Shown piece by piece: positions 27,601 through 35,318 of a stretch of 64,000 bases of DNA; the first letter of the stretch is position 1; each line of letters starts with the position of its first letter. A program made the translations under genes and the position numbers. The DNA comes from JAPOXK01 sp965220315. Its GTDB lineage: Bacteria > Chloroflexota > Dehalococcoidia > Bin125. The notes under the pieces are model-generated. The model saw only the letters and a program-made list of their open reading frames with translations, did no database searches and was not told the origin of the DNA. Location of the stretch: the NCBI GenBank assembly GCA_965220315.1, contig CBDCPP010000001.1, positions 992,001-1,056,000 on the forward strand, written 5' to 3'.

Positions 27601-28384
27601 CGATCCTTCGCGTGAGGACAGCGGTCAAGGTGATGGTGCGATCACGGACGAGGCTCTTGCGGAGGGGTCTCTTGGTTCGGCGCCCGTTCCCGTCACCGAC
27701 GATCCTGAGATGGCCGGCCTCCCCGACGACGAACTGCGCGAGCTGGTGGAGGAGAATCGCGCCCGCTTGCGCCGACTTGGCACCGTCAACGTTGATGCGG
27801 CGGCCGAGTACAAGGAGATTAGTGAACGGCATGCCTATCTCAGTGGCCAGGTCACTGACCTCGAAGATGCTGAGCGACGCATGCTGGAGGTCGAAACCGA
27901 ACTGACTGGGCTGCTCCGCGTCTCCTTCCGCGAGACTTTTGATAAAGTTGACGAGCAGTTCCGACGCTACTTCAAGGTGATGTTCAGTGGCGGTCGCGCG
28001 CAGCTCACTATCCCTGACGATGATTGGGATCAGGGAGGCGTTGAGCTAGAGGCGCAACCTCCCGGCAAGCGCGTTGAAGCGCTCTCTATGCTCTCTGGAG
28101 GTGAACGATCCCTCACTGCCATTGCCCTGCTCTTCGCGGTGCTGGAAGTCAACCCCGCTCCCTTCTGCGTCCTCGACGAGGTCGATGCCGCCTTGGATGA
28201 GGCCAACGTCGGCCGCTTCGTATCTGCGCTCAAGGAACTGGCCATGCGCACTCAATTCGTCGTGATTACACATAACCGCCGCACGATCGAACAGGCCGAC
28301 ACCATCTACGGCATCACGATGGGCGAGGACTCCGTTAGCCGTGTTCTCTCCGTGCGCCTGGCCGAACTCAATCTCGCTGAGTAG
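24602..28384 (+). CDS. smc: Chromosome partition protein SMC
   Basis: 1260 residues, GTG start. ATPase of the bacterial condensin complex (with ScpA/ScpB) that organises and segregates the chromosome. Walker A GPNGSGKSNITDG (about 31-38), two long coiled coils (about 170-490 and 680-1050), a hinge between them (GIPGVLGVLRHLMRVPRGLE ... LGRTIVVEDIATARQIL), and ABC signature LSGGERSLTAIALLF (about 1163) with Walker B CVLDEVDAALDEAN. The region around 960-1020 is less charged than usual coiled coil, and holds an unusual insertion rich in Pro/Thr/Ser (GLPGAVPAQGEARMDGTSTA) before the C-terminal head. Confidence 0.96.
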   Translation: MHLKQIEIQGYKSFASKTVVEIDPGITAVVGPNGSGKSNITDGVRWVLGEHSGKAMRTRRLEEVIFAGSDQRPPAGMAEVKITLNNEDNWLPLDFTEVNVARRVHRNGDSEFFINNNRVRLRDIQELFLRSGLGPSSYAILGQGLIEEVLRLRPEERRALIEEVADVRRHRVRIEEAQRKRGEAHENLGKVRLLLDEIEPRMRALERQAKRALKHAEFQRDLRRALADWYGREWRRTDNNRAHARETFDLHERQQSEAARAVSAAEAAVAEAESQLRATRLEAERAAAAQRRRTDHIRRLEQEQALADERKRLLTDRAAELRRDLGALDRDGAAAARDTNIELDPNLERSLAEAEGALDAARDRLARVDAEQEAIRGRLIEIDGDLARLRGAQAEGDARLSHINTERERLGGDITEARRSTLQAALEEAEAVAARAEEVSVEGAAIAKQARARRESLAQRYYAASAYIRNLESSRADRERRLQAARDRLDILRAMQAESEGMRQGLRALFGSRGVPRGDEPTGIPGVLGVLRHLMRVPRGLEHAIEAALEDYVDAVVFDDAEQALQIIDALSREHAGRIVTLPLDTLRHRSPLALQRESAVIGTASDLVQCDDRFRPLIDTVLGRTIVVEDIATARQILGRGLSSVVTREGHLLRPLGAIVGGEVAKSSSFGRESELQSLPGEITDLERSLQQSGEYEERKDELVDIECQLTAAEAETEHTAEQRAIAIDDAAARRAEALRLRGEFESIEAEVARARAHLATLDEEEARLRQEIATRDAESDAIEGRRPPLATMEEFDSRRREYAQLVGEAEARHSTFAGRHETIEAALRARAAAQVRMREQRQARTARLQEVERELTEIAEEAVQRERDLAHLREEHAVVLAASPDSDAVSRLAEIEAARRETVQASQKGLLTADRALLNAKAALQENHAARERLRETMRTDGFDVDDRGRILILDGLPGAVPAQGEARMDGTSTAAPMQMSITRSATHTVLESGPGVPDPSREDSGQGDGAITDEALAEGSLGSAPVPVTDDPEMAGLPDDELRELVEENRARLRRLGTVNVDAAAEYKEISERHAYLSGQVTDLEDAERRMLEVETELTGLLRVSFRETFDKVDEQFRRYFKVMFSGGRAQLTIPDDDWDQGGVELEAQPPGKRVEALSMLSGGERSLTAIALLFAVLEVNPAPFCVLDEVDAALDEANVGRFVSALKELAMRTQFVVITHNRRTIEQADTIYGITMGEDSVSRVLSVRLAELNLAE

Positions 28385-28410
28385 CGCGCGGACGCTGGCG
28401 AGGCTCTGTA

Positions 28411-29466
28411 ATGAGGCTGCTCCGTATCGGTCGCAAGACTCCGCCCGAACTGGGAGTACAGCAGGCTGAAGCGGCCGAACTGGCTCGCCGTATGGAGCGT
28501 GTGACCGCTCCCAGTCGCCGCTCCGTCATCGGACGGATCGGATCGGTGCTGCACCGCCGCCCGATCAATGAGGAGCTTTGGGACGAACTCGAAGAGCTCT
28601 TGATCGAGGCCGACCTCGGCGTGCCGACCGCCGCCTTCCTGATCGAGAGCCTGCGCGCCGCCGCCGTTCTCGATGCTACCGGCCTGCGCGCGTGCCTGCG
28701 CGATGATCTGATCGCGCTACTGCAGGCCCCCGACTACTGCGACTCTCCCGATGGCCCCGCCGGCGCTCTCTGGGACCCTGCGGTTGTGAGCCGAGATCGA
28801 CCCGAACCTCCCTTTCCCCATGTGGTACTCGTGGTTGGCGTTAATGGTGCTGGCAAGACCACCACTATTGCGAAACTGGCTCACGCATACGGAGCCGAGG
28901 GCCGCGATGTCCTCATCGCCGCCGCGGACACATTCCGCGCCGCTGCGGTGGAGCAGTTGCGGCACTGGGGCGATCGCGTTGGAGCCGATGTGATCGCGCA
29001 TGCTCCCGGCGCCGATCCCGGCGCCGTCACCTATGATGCGCTCGACGCGGCCGTTGCCCGCGGCGTAGCTCTCGTCCTGATCGACACCGCCGGCCGCCTC
29101 CAGACCAAGAGAAACCTCATGGCCGAGCTGGCCAAGGTGCGTCGCGTGATCGCCGGGCGAGTAGAGGGTGCGCCCCACGAAGTGTTGCTCGTGCTGGACG
29201 CTAACACCGGCCGTAACGGCCTCAGTCAGGCCCGTCTCTTCCGTGAAGCTGTGGGAGTGACCGCCGTCTGCCTCGCCAAGCTGGACGGCTCCAGTAAGGG
29301 CGGCACCGTTTTCGCCGTGACGCGGGAACTGGGGCTGCCGGTGCGCTTCGTTGGTACCGGTGAAGGCCTTGATGATATCGCCCCGTTCGCTCCCGCAGCC
29401 TTCGTCGACGCGCTCCTTGTTCCCGCCTCTGCCGGCATCGAGGACAGAGAGTCGGCCGATGCATAA
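28411..29466 (+). CDS. ftsY: Signal recognition particle receptor FtsY
   Basis: 351 residues. SRP GTPase that receives Ffh-ribosome complexes at the membrane. N domain (residues 50-105, INEELWDELEELLIEADLG), then G domain: G1 GVNGAGKTTTIAKLA (about 144), ADTFRAAAVEQL, DTAGRLQ, G4-like KLDGSSKGG, and G5 FVGTGEGLDDIAPF. The acidic A domain found in enterobacteria is lacking, as in many Gram-positives and Chloroflexota. It follows smc by 26 bases. The SRP RNA gene lies 12.5 kb upstream. Confidence 0.96.
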   Translation: MRLLRIGRKTPPELGVQQAEAAELARRMERVTAPSRRSVIGRIGSVLHRRPINEELWDELEELLIEADLGVPTAAFLIESLRAAAVLDATGLRACLRDDLIALLQAPDYCDSPDGPAGALWDPAVVSRDRPEPPFPHVVLVVGVNGAGKTTTIAKLAHAYGAEGRDVLIAAADTFRAAAVEQLRHWGDRVGADVIAHAPGADPGAVTYDALDAAVARGVALVLIDTAGRLQTKRNLMAELAKVRRVIAGRVEGAPHEVLLVLDANTGRNGLSQARLFREAVGVTAVCLAKLDGSSKGGTVFAVTRELGLPVRFVGTGEGLDDIAPFAPAAFVDALLVPASAGIEDRESADA

Positions 29467-29566
29467 TGGACCGCTACCATTCTCGAGGCGGCGGCGGACG
29501 CCAGGTACACTTGGCTCAAGCGCCGTCGCGAAGTCGTCAAGAGCTCGATCGTAAGGAGCATGTCCC

Positions 29567-30100
29567 ATCGAGCGCATCGCCGGTCTGATCCAAGCGCTCC
29601 CGCGCGAACATAGTCAGCTGCTGCCCGCACTGCATCTCGTGCAAGAAGAACTCGGCTGGATCCCACGCGAGGCGATCTCGATCGTCGCCAAGCACCTACG
29701 CCTTAGCGAGGCCCAAGTTTATGGGCCCGTCACCTTCTATTCTGAATTTCGTGAGATCCCACCCCCTCGCACTCTCGTCGTCTGGTGCAGCGGGGCCAGC
29801 TGCCGCATCGTAGGCGGCGGGTCCATCAAGGCCGTGCTCGAAGCCGAGTTCGGCTGTCGCCTCGGTGAGAACGGTCCTGACGATGCGTATGGGCTCTGGC
29901 TGGGGCAGTGCAACGGCACCTGCGAACGAGCGCCCCAAGTCTGGGTCAACGGCCGCGTGATCGGCCCGCTCACCGTCGCTAAGGCCGTACGGTTGGCGCG
30001 CCGCGTCAAATCCGGTGAGCAAGTTGTGCCGCCCCCTGCCGCTTCCGATGTCGATGTGCCGATCGTGCCCTGGCGCGGTGCCGCGGAGCAGCAAGCATGA
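29567..30100 (+). CDS. NuoE/HndA-like 24-kDa [2Fe-2S] subunit
   Basis: Thioredoxin-like ferredoxin subunit that passes electrons with the 51-kDa partner encoded next. The cluster ligands are present: CSGASC (C-x4-C) and CNGTC (C-x3-C). The family start is about 28 residues before LVQEELGWIP, which points to 29567. There the frame has only an ATC, 8 bases after a perfect AAGGAG (29553-29558), while the ATG at 29560 is out of frame; removing one C from the CCC at 29564-29566 would give MSIERIAGLIQ. So either AUC is used, or a one-base insertion (real or technical) disturbs the start. GTG 29639 is the first standard start, but truncates the helical domain. The stop overlaps the next ATG by 4 bp. 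Confidence 0.85.
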   Translation: MERIAGLIQALPREHSQLLPALHLVQEELGWIPREAISIVAKHLRLSEAQVYGPVTFYSEFREIPPPRTLVVWCSGASCRIVGGGSIKAVLEAEFGCRLGENGPDDAYGLWLGQCNGTCERAPQVWVNGRVIGPLTVAKAVRLARRVKSGEQVVPPPAASDVDVPIVPWRGAAEQQA

Positions 30101-32082
30101 GTGAGCGCTACGCCGCTCTGCGCGCCGCCGCCCGCGCTAGCTGGGACGAGCGTCACGGGATCGATGCCGAGCGAACGGTGCTGCGCGTCGATCTCAGTAC
30201 CTCTTCAATTGCGGCCGGCGCTGACTACACTCTCGCCGCGTTGCGCGATGCCGTCGCTGCTCGCCGCTTGGACTGCGCGATCGTCGTGACCGGCACCACT
30301 GGCGCCGCTTTTGCCCTCCCCACAGTCGAAGTTCAGCACCCAGGCATGGCCCCAGTGCTCTACGGCCCCGTACCGGCCGATTCGGTGGGCGAATTCATAG
30401 CCGCTGTAGTCTGGGAGGGCGACCCCCGTGCCCGCTGGGCTTTGGGCTGGCGCGCTCAGCCCGTCCTCTTCTCCCCCGATGCCCCGACCGGTGCGCATGC
30501 CAGCGTTGCCGTTCGTCCCGAAGACGAGAGCGAGGGGGTGCCGGCGCTCACAGAGCATCCTTTCTGGCGGCATCAACAGCGGCGAGTGATGCAGTGGATG
30601 GGCGTGATCGACCCCGAATCGATCGACGATGCGCTTGCGGTCGGCGCCTACGTCGGGCTGGATCAAGCCCTGAGCATGGAACCGCTTGCGATCTGCGACC
30701 TTGTCGAAGAGGCCGGCGTCGGTGGCCGCGGCGGCGGAGGGTTTCCCGCTGGTCGCAAGTGGAAGTTCCTGCAAGGCGCCTCCGGTCCCGCCAAGTACAT
30801 GGTCTGCAACGCCGATGAGGGCGACCCTGGCGCCTTCGTCAACCGCGTGCAGATGGAATCGGACCCCCACGCGCTGATTGAGGGCATGATTATCGCCGGC
30901 CGCGCCACCGGTGCCGCCTACGGCTATATCTATATCCGCGATGAGTATCCACTAAGCATCGCCCGCGTGCAGCGCGCCATCGACTGCGCGCGCGCGCGCG
31001 GTCTCCTGGGCGGTGACATCCTGGGGAGCGGTTTCGCCTTCGACCTTGAGATCACCCGCGGTGCCGGTTCCTACGTCTGTGGTGAAGAGACCGGCCTGAT
31101 CGCTTCGATCGAAGGGCTACGCGGCATGCCCAAGATCCGCCCGCCCTTCCCCGCCCAGCGCGGTGTTTTCGCCCAGCCCAGCAACGTGAACAACGTCGAG
31201 ACCTACGCGAACGTGCCACTGGTGCTGCGCCACGGCACTGCCTGGTACCGTGAGGCTGGCGTCCAAGCAGATGCTGGTACCAAGATGTTCAGCATCAGCG
31301 GGCATCTACAGCGCCCTGGCGTGCTGGAGGTGCCCTTCGGGCTGCCGCTCTCCGCGCTGCTCATGGAAGCCGGTGGGGGCACGCCGGACGGCCGCCCTGT
31401 TAAGGGCGTCCAGCCCGGCGGTCCTCTGGGTGGGATTCTGGGAGCTGGCGATCTTGATCTGCCGTTGGAGCGGGCTCCCTTCACCGAGCGCTCGTTGCTG
31501 TTGGGATCCGGCGGCCTCATTCTTTTCGACGACAGTACCTGCGTGCTGGACCTGGCCCTTTACTTCAGCGAGTTTTGTGAGGACGAGTCCTGCGGTCGCT
31601 GCACGACCTGTTTTGGCGGTGGGCAGCGCCTGGTGGAGGTGCTGGCCCGCATCGCTGCCGGCGGTGGCCGTGAAGACGACCTCGATCGGATCGGTGCAAT
31701 CGATCGCACGATGCAGAACGCTAATTGCTTGCACGGGCAATTCACTCCTTACGCTGTCCGCAGCGTGCTGCGCTTCTTCCGCGACGAATTGGATGCGCAC
31801 GTGCGCGAGCGCCGCTGCCCGGCCCGCCGCTGTCGCGGCCTGATCCGCCACCGCATCAGCATGCCAGACCATCCTGCGCTGTCCGAGGCGGCGGATCTCT
31901 GCCCTACTGATGCGATCGTCGATGGCCTTTCTACCGGTGATGGGTGGGCGATCGACGATGCGCTTTGCATTCAATGCGGTCTCTGCCGTGAGCTGGCGCC
32001 CGAGGCAGTGGTCGTCGTGGATCGTTTCGCATCAGCGACTCCCGCCCGCGCGGCCGAGGAGCCGGTTTCGTCGCTTGCTTAG
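30097..32082 (+). CDS. NuoF/HndC-like NADH-binding diaphorase subunit with extra domains
   Basis: 661 residues, longer than plain NuoF (about 430). Residues 1-130 resemble a degenerate thioredoxin-like domain. Residues 150-560 are the FMN/NADH core: GRGGGGFPAGRKW, NADEGDPGAFVNR, SYVCGEETGL; the 4Fe-4S ligands are SCGRCTTC plus the distal Cys in ANCLHG. A C-terminal ferredoxin-like part has LCPTDAI and CIQCGLC, but in CRELAPEA the fourth ligand is Ala, so at most one cluster is likely. This layout is that of NAD-linked formate dehydrogenase or hydrogenase diaphorases (FdsB/HndC/HoxF type), rather than complex I. No catalytic partner subunit is in the window. Confidence 0.9.
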   Translation: MSERYAALRAAARASWDERHGIDAERTVLRVDLSTSSIAAGADYTLAALRDAVAARRLDCAIVVTGTTGAAFALPTVEVQHPGMAPVLYGPVPADSVGEFIAAVVWEGDPRARWALGWRAQPVLFSPDAPTGAHASVAVRPEDESEGVPALTEHPFWRHQQRRVMQWMGVIDPESIDDALAVGAYVGLDQALSMEPLAICDLVEEAGVGGRGGGGFPAGRKWKFLQGASGPAKYMVCNADEGDPGAFVNRVQMESDPHALIEGMIIAGRATGAAYGYIYIRDEYPLSIARVQRAIDCARARGLLGGDILGSGFAFDLEITRGAGSYVCGEETGLIASIEGLRGMPKIRPPFPAQRGVFAQPSNVNNVETYANVPLVLRHGTAWYREAGVQADAGTKMFSISGHLQRPGVLEVPFGLPLSALLMEAGGGTPDGRPVKGVQPGGPLGGILGAGDLDLPLERAPFTERSLLLGSGGLILFDDSTCVLDLALYFSEFCEDESCGRCTTCFGGGQRLVEVLARIAAGGGREDDLDRIGAIDRTMQNANCLHGQFTPYAVRSVLRFFRDELDAHVRERRCPARRCRGLIRHRISMPDHPALSEAADLCPTDAIVDGLSTGDGWAIDDALCIQCGLCRELAPEAVVVVDRFASATPARAAEEPVSSLA

Positions 32083-32324
32083 GCTTTTGACTGCTGGCAG
32101 GCACCGCCGATCTGCGACAGCTTGGCGGGGCCGATGAGGTCAATAGCAAGCTTTTATGTGAGCGCATGATCGATTTCAGGTGAGCCTTGATAGGCTGGAT
32201 CGACGTGGTCGTACGCCTGCTCAGTGGAGGTGGGCGAGTGCGTTGTCAGTCGGGGTCGGTGCGGAGTACACGTTTCCGTGCATACGCGATACCGTGTAGA
32301 GTGATCGCGTAACTGAACGTGTGA
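32083..32324. other. Intergenic region upstream of mutS
   Basis: 242 bases between the diaphorase operon and mutS. No hairpin with a T-run and no clear promoter were found by eye. It presumably contains the mutS-mutL promoter. Confidence 0.3.
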
Positions 32325-35318
32325 GTGGGAGACGTTCTGAGTACCCCGGTCCGTCGCCAGTATTTGGAGATCAAGGCGCGCCACCCGGACGCGATCCTTT
32401 TCTTTCGGCTGGGTGACTTCTACGAAACCTTTGACGAAGACGCCAAATTAGTCAGCCGCGAATTGGGCGTGACGCTCACGAGCAAGCCGCTGGGTAAAGG
32501 GCTGCGTGTCCCGCTAGCCGGCGTGCCCGTGGCTAGTGTCGAGGGCCACCTGGCGCGACTGGTTGCCAAGGGGCACCGCGTCGCCATTTGCGAGCAGCTG
32601 AATGCAGCCGGAGAGATTCAGGACAAGGTGCCGGGGAAAGACTACGCCGCGAAGCGTTTGGTACGACGTGGAGTCGTGCGGATCGTCTCGCCTGGCACCG
32701 CCCTTGAACCGGCGCTGCTGGCAGGTGGTCGCAGCAATTACTGTGCTGCCCTCGTAGCGCTGCCGGACTCGCGCAACAGACAGGAAGCCGGGACTCGTCA
32801 AGGGCTGTCCGTAGGGTACTGGGGACTCGCGGCGGCTGACCTCAGTACCGGCGAGTTTCACTGCTGCGAGTTCAGAGGACCAGATGCGGCTGCGCGCTGC
32901 GCTGCCGAATTGGAATTGCTGGCGCCTACAGAGCTACTGCAGCCGCAGCCGATGCACTCTGTCGCGGCAACGGCGCGATCGAAGCCGCCGCAAGTAAACG
33001 ATGCGGCTGTGCCGCTGCCGCTCGCGCGGGTTCTGGCAGAGCTGGGACCGGTGCATACGCCTCGCCCGCCGGCGCAGTTTCAGCCAGATGCGGCTGCGGT
33101 TGGCCTGCTCGCGCACTACCGCTTGGCTGCGATCGATGGACTAGGGTTGGGCGAACGTCCCGCCGCACTCGCCGCCGCCGGGGCCCTGCTTGCTTACTTG
33201 CAGGAGAGTCAAGCGGGAGAGCTGGCTCAGTTAGAACGGCCGCGGTTACACGAGCCCGGGGCCTATATGCGTCTTGACGGCCCCACACTACGCGCGCTTT
33301 CTCTCTTTGAGGATTGGTCGGGCGGTGCTTCAACGCAAAGCGGGAGCGGCTCGCCCACTACTCTGCTGGGGGTGCTGGATCGTACTCGCACCGCCGCCGG
33401 GCGCCGACTCTTGCGCGATCGGTTGGCGCGGCCGCTTCTGGAACTTGGGTTGATTGAGGCGCGGCTAGACCGGGTGCAGTTGTTCCGCGAGCGGCCGCTG
33501 TTGCGGGTGGCTGTACGGGAGGAGTTGGGTGCTGTTCCAGACTTAGAGCGACTACTGTCTCGGACGGTCGCTGGGCTGGCTCCGCCGCCGGAGGTGGTCC
33601 GGCTGGGGGCGGGGCTCGCATCCGCCGCCCGGCTCGGCCAGATCGTTGCCAAAGCGCTTCGGGAGGTCGGAGGCGGAGCAGACAGACCTGCGGGCGAGGG
33701 CGCGGGAACGACCATGGCCGATCCATTGCCCATCGCGCGAGTCGGGGAGTTGCGGGAGGTGTTCGCGGACGAGTTATGCCCAGCTGCTGCTGCCCAGGAG
33801 GCGATCACGGCCCGGTTTGAGGAACGTCAGGGATCCTGCGTGGAAGAGGGAGGCGTGCTGCGTCCTGGAGCCGACAGCGCTTGCGACACCTTCCGCACAA
33901 AACTGCGCGCCGCACGGGCGGCCATCGCCGAGCTCGAGACAGAAGAGCGCCGGCGCAGCGGTATCGCCAACCTCAAGATCGGTTATCACCGCACCTTTGG
34001 CTACTACTTCGAGGTCAGCAAAAGCGGGCTAGCGCTTGTCCCCTCTGACTACGAGCGGCGCCAGACCTTGGCCGGAGGCGAGCGCTTCGTCACACCAAAG
34101 CTGCGCGCACTTGAGGCAGAGGCGCTTGAAGCTCGCGAGGCCTTGGTGGCCCGAGAGCGCGAGCTGCTTGCGCAGCTGCGGCGCGAACTGGGTGAGCAGG
34201 CCGCAGCCGTGCGCGCGCTGGCGCGTGGCGTAGCGCGCCTCGATGTCGATTGTGCACTGGCCGCGGTGACGGCGGAGCGCGACTATACCCGACCGTGCTT
34301 GGACCGCTCAGGCGTGCTGGCTATCCGTGCAGGCCGGCACCCGATCGTGGAAGCCGCCGCCAGCTCTTTCGGATCCTCCGGCCTTTTCGTTCCCAACGAC
34401 ATTGAGCTGCAGGCCGGTTCCGCTCCGGGGCCGCCGCAGTTATTGGTCCTGACCGGTCCCAACATGGGGGGTAAGAGCACGTACCTGCGTCAGTCGGCGC
34501 TGATCGTGCTAATGGCGCAGTGCGGTAGCTTCGTACCGGCCGCCGCCGCTCGGATTGGGCTGGTGGACCGCGTTTTTGCGCGTGTAGGTGCGCACGATCG
34601 CCTCGCTGCTGGACAGAGCACTTTTATGGTGGAGATGCTGGAGAGCGCCGCCATCCTGGCTTCAGCCAGTGAACGCTCCTTGCTGGTGTTGGATGAGATC
34701 GGCCGCGGCACGAGCACTTACGACGGACTTGCGGTAGCACAGGCGCTACTCGAGCATTTAGTCGAGTTTCGGCGCGATGGGAGCGGAGGTGGGCCCCGCA
34801 CGCTCTTCGCTACACACTTCCACGAACTCACCGCGCTCGCGGGCGATTATCCTCGTGTTGCGAACGCGCACGTTGCGGTCGACGAAGGAAAGGCTTCTTT
34901 CGAGCCTGAGCGCTCAAGCGCCACCTCTTCCGAAACGCCGTCGGCGGCGGATCTGCGCTTTCTCTACAAAGTGCAGCCAGGCGCGGCCGATCGCTCCTAC
35001 GGGCTACAAGTCGCGGCGATGGCCGGACTGCCGGTTCCGCTGCTAGCGCGCGCGGGCCAGCTGCTGCGGACGCTGGAGGCTGACGCGCGCGAGCCTGCGT
35101 CGCTCCCTGCTTTCCTGCGGGCTGAGCCCCCTGTGGGCCCGATGGCCGGCGCTGCGGCCGATCTTGCTGAGCATCTGGCCGAACTTGATATCGATGCGAT
35201 CACACCGCTTGAGGCGATCGCCGCACTCTACGCCCTGCGCGATCAGGCCCGCCGCGCGCTCGGTGATGCGTCTGCTGAGCAAGTCGCATTGCCCTTTGGG
35301 CCAAGGACGGGCACGTGA
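32325..35318 (+). CDS. mutS: DNA mismatch repair protein MutS
   Basis: 997 residues, longer than typical (about 850-900) because of inserts rich in Ala/Gly/Ser near residues 325-345 and 860-880. It recognises mismatches and signals to MutL. The mismatch-contact motif is intact (FFRLGDFYETF, with the Phe-x-Glu), as is the ATPase: Walker A TGPNMGGKSTYLRQ, then LVLDEIGRGTSTYDGLAVA and ATHFHEL. Start GTG 32325 is adopted; a CTG at 32337, 5 bases after GGGAG and giving MSTPVRRQYLEIK, is an alternative. The stop overlaps the mutL start (GTGA). Confidence 0.96.
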   Translation: MGDVLSTPVRRQYLEIKARHPDAILFFRLGDFYETFDEDAKLVSRELGVTLTSKPLGKGLRVPLAGVPVASVEGHLARLVAKGHRVAICEQLNAAGEIQDKVPGKDYAAKRLVRRGVVRIVSPGTALEPALLAGGRSNYCAALVALPDSRNRQEAGTRQGLSVGYWGLAAADLSTGEFHCCEFRGPDAAARCAAELELLAPTELLQPQPMHSVAATARSKPPQVNDAAVPLPLARVLAELGPVHTPRPPAQFQPDAAAVGLLAHYRLAAIDGLGLGERPAALAAAGALLAYLQESQAGELAQLERPRLHEPGAYMRLDGPTLRALSLFEDWSGGASTQSGSGSPTTLLGVLDRTRTAAGRRLLRDRLARPLLELGLIEARLDRVQLFRERPLLRVAVREELGAVPDLERLLSRTVAGLAPPPEVVRLGAGLASAARLGQIVAKALREVGGGADRPAGEGAGTTMADPLPIARVGELREVFADELCPAAAAQEAITARFEERQGSCVEEGGVLRPGADSACDTFRTKLRAARAAIAELETEERRRSGIANLKIGYHRTFGYYFEVSKSGLALVPSDYERRQTLAGGERFVTPKLRALEAEALEAREALVARERELLAQLRRELGEQAAAVRALARGVARLDVDCALAAVTAERDYTRPCLDRSGVLAIRAGRHPIVEAAASSFGSSGLFVPNDIELQAGSAPGPPQLLVLTGPNMGGKSTYLRQSALIVLMAQCGSFVPAAAARIGLVDRVFARVGAHDRLAAGQSTFMVEMLESAAILASASERSLLVLDEIGRGTSTYDGLAVAQALLEHLVEFRRDGSGGGPRTLFATHFHELTALAGDYPRVANAHVAVDEGKASFEPERSSATSSETPSAADLRFLYKVQPGAADRSYGLQVAAMAGLPVPLLARAGQLLRTLEADAREPASLPAFLRAEPPVGPMAGAAADLAEHLAELDIDAITPLEAIAALYALRDQARRALGDASAEQVALPFGPRTGT

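Noticed and set aside
29560..29610. Short gene from ATG 29560
   Set aside because: The frame closes after 17 codons; the conserved NuoE sequence is in the neighbouring frame.
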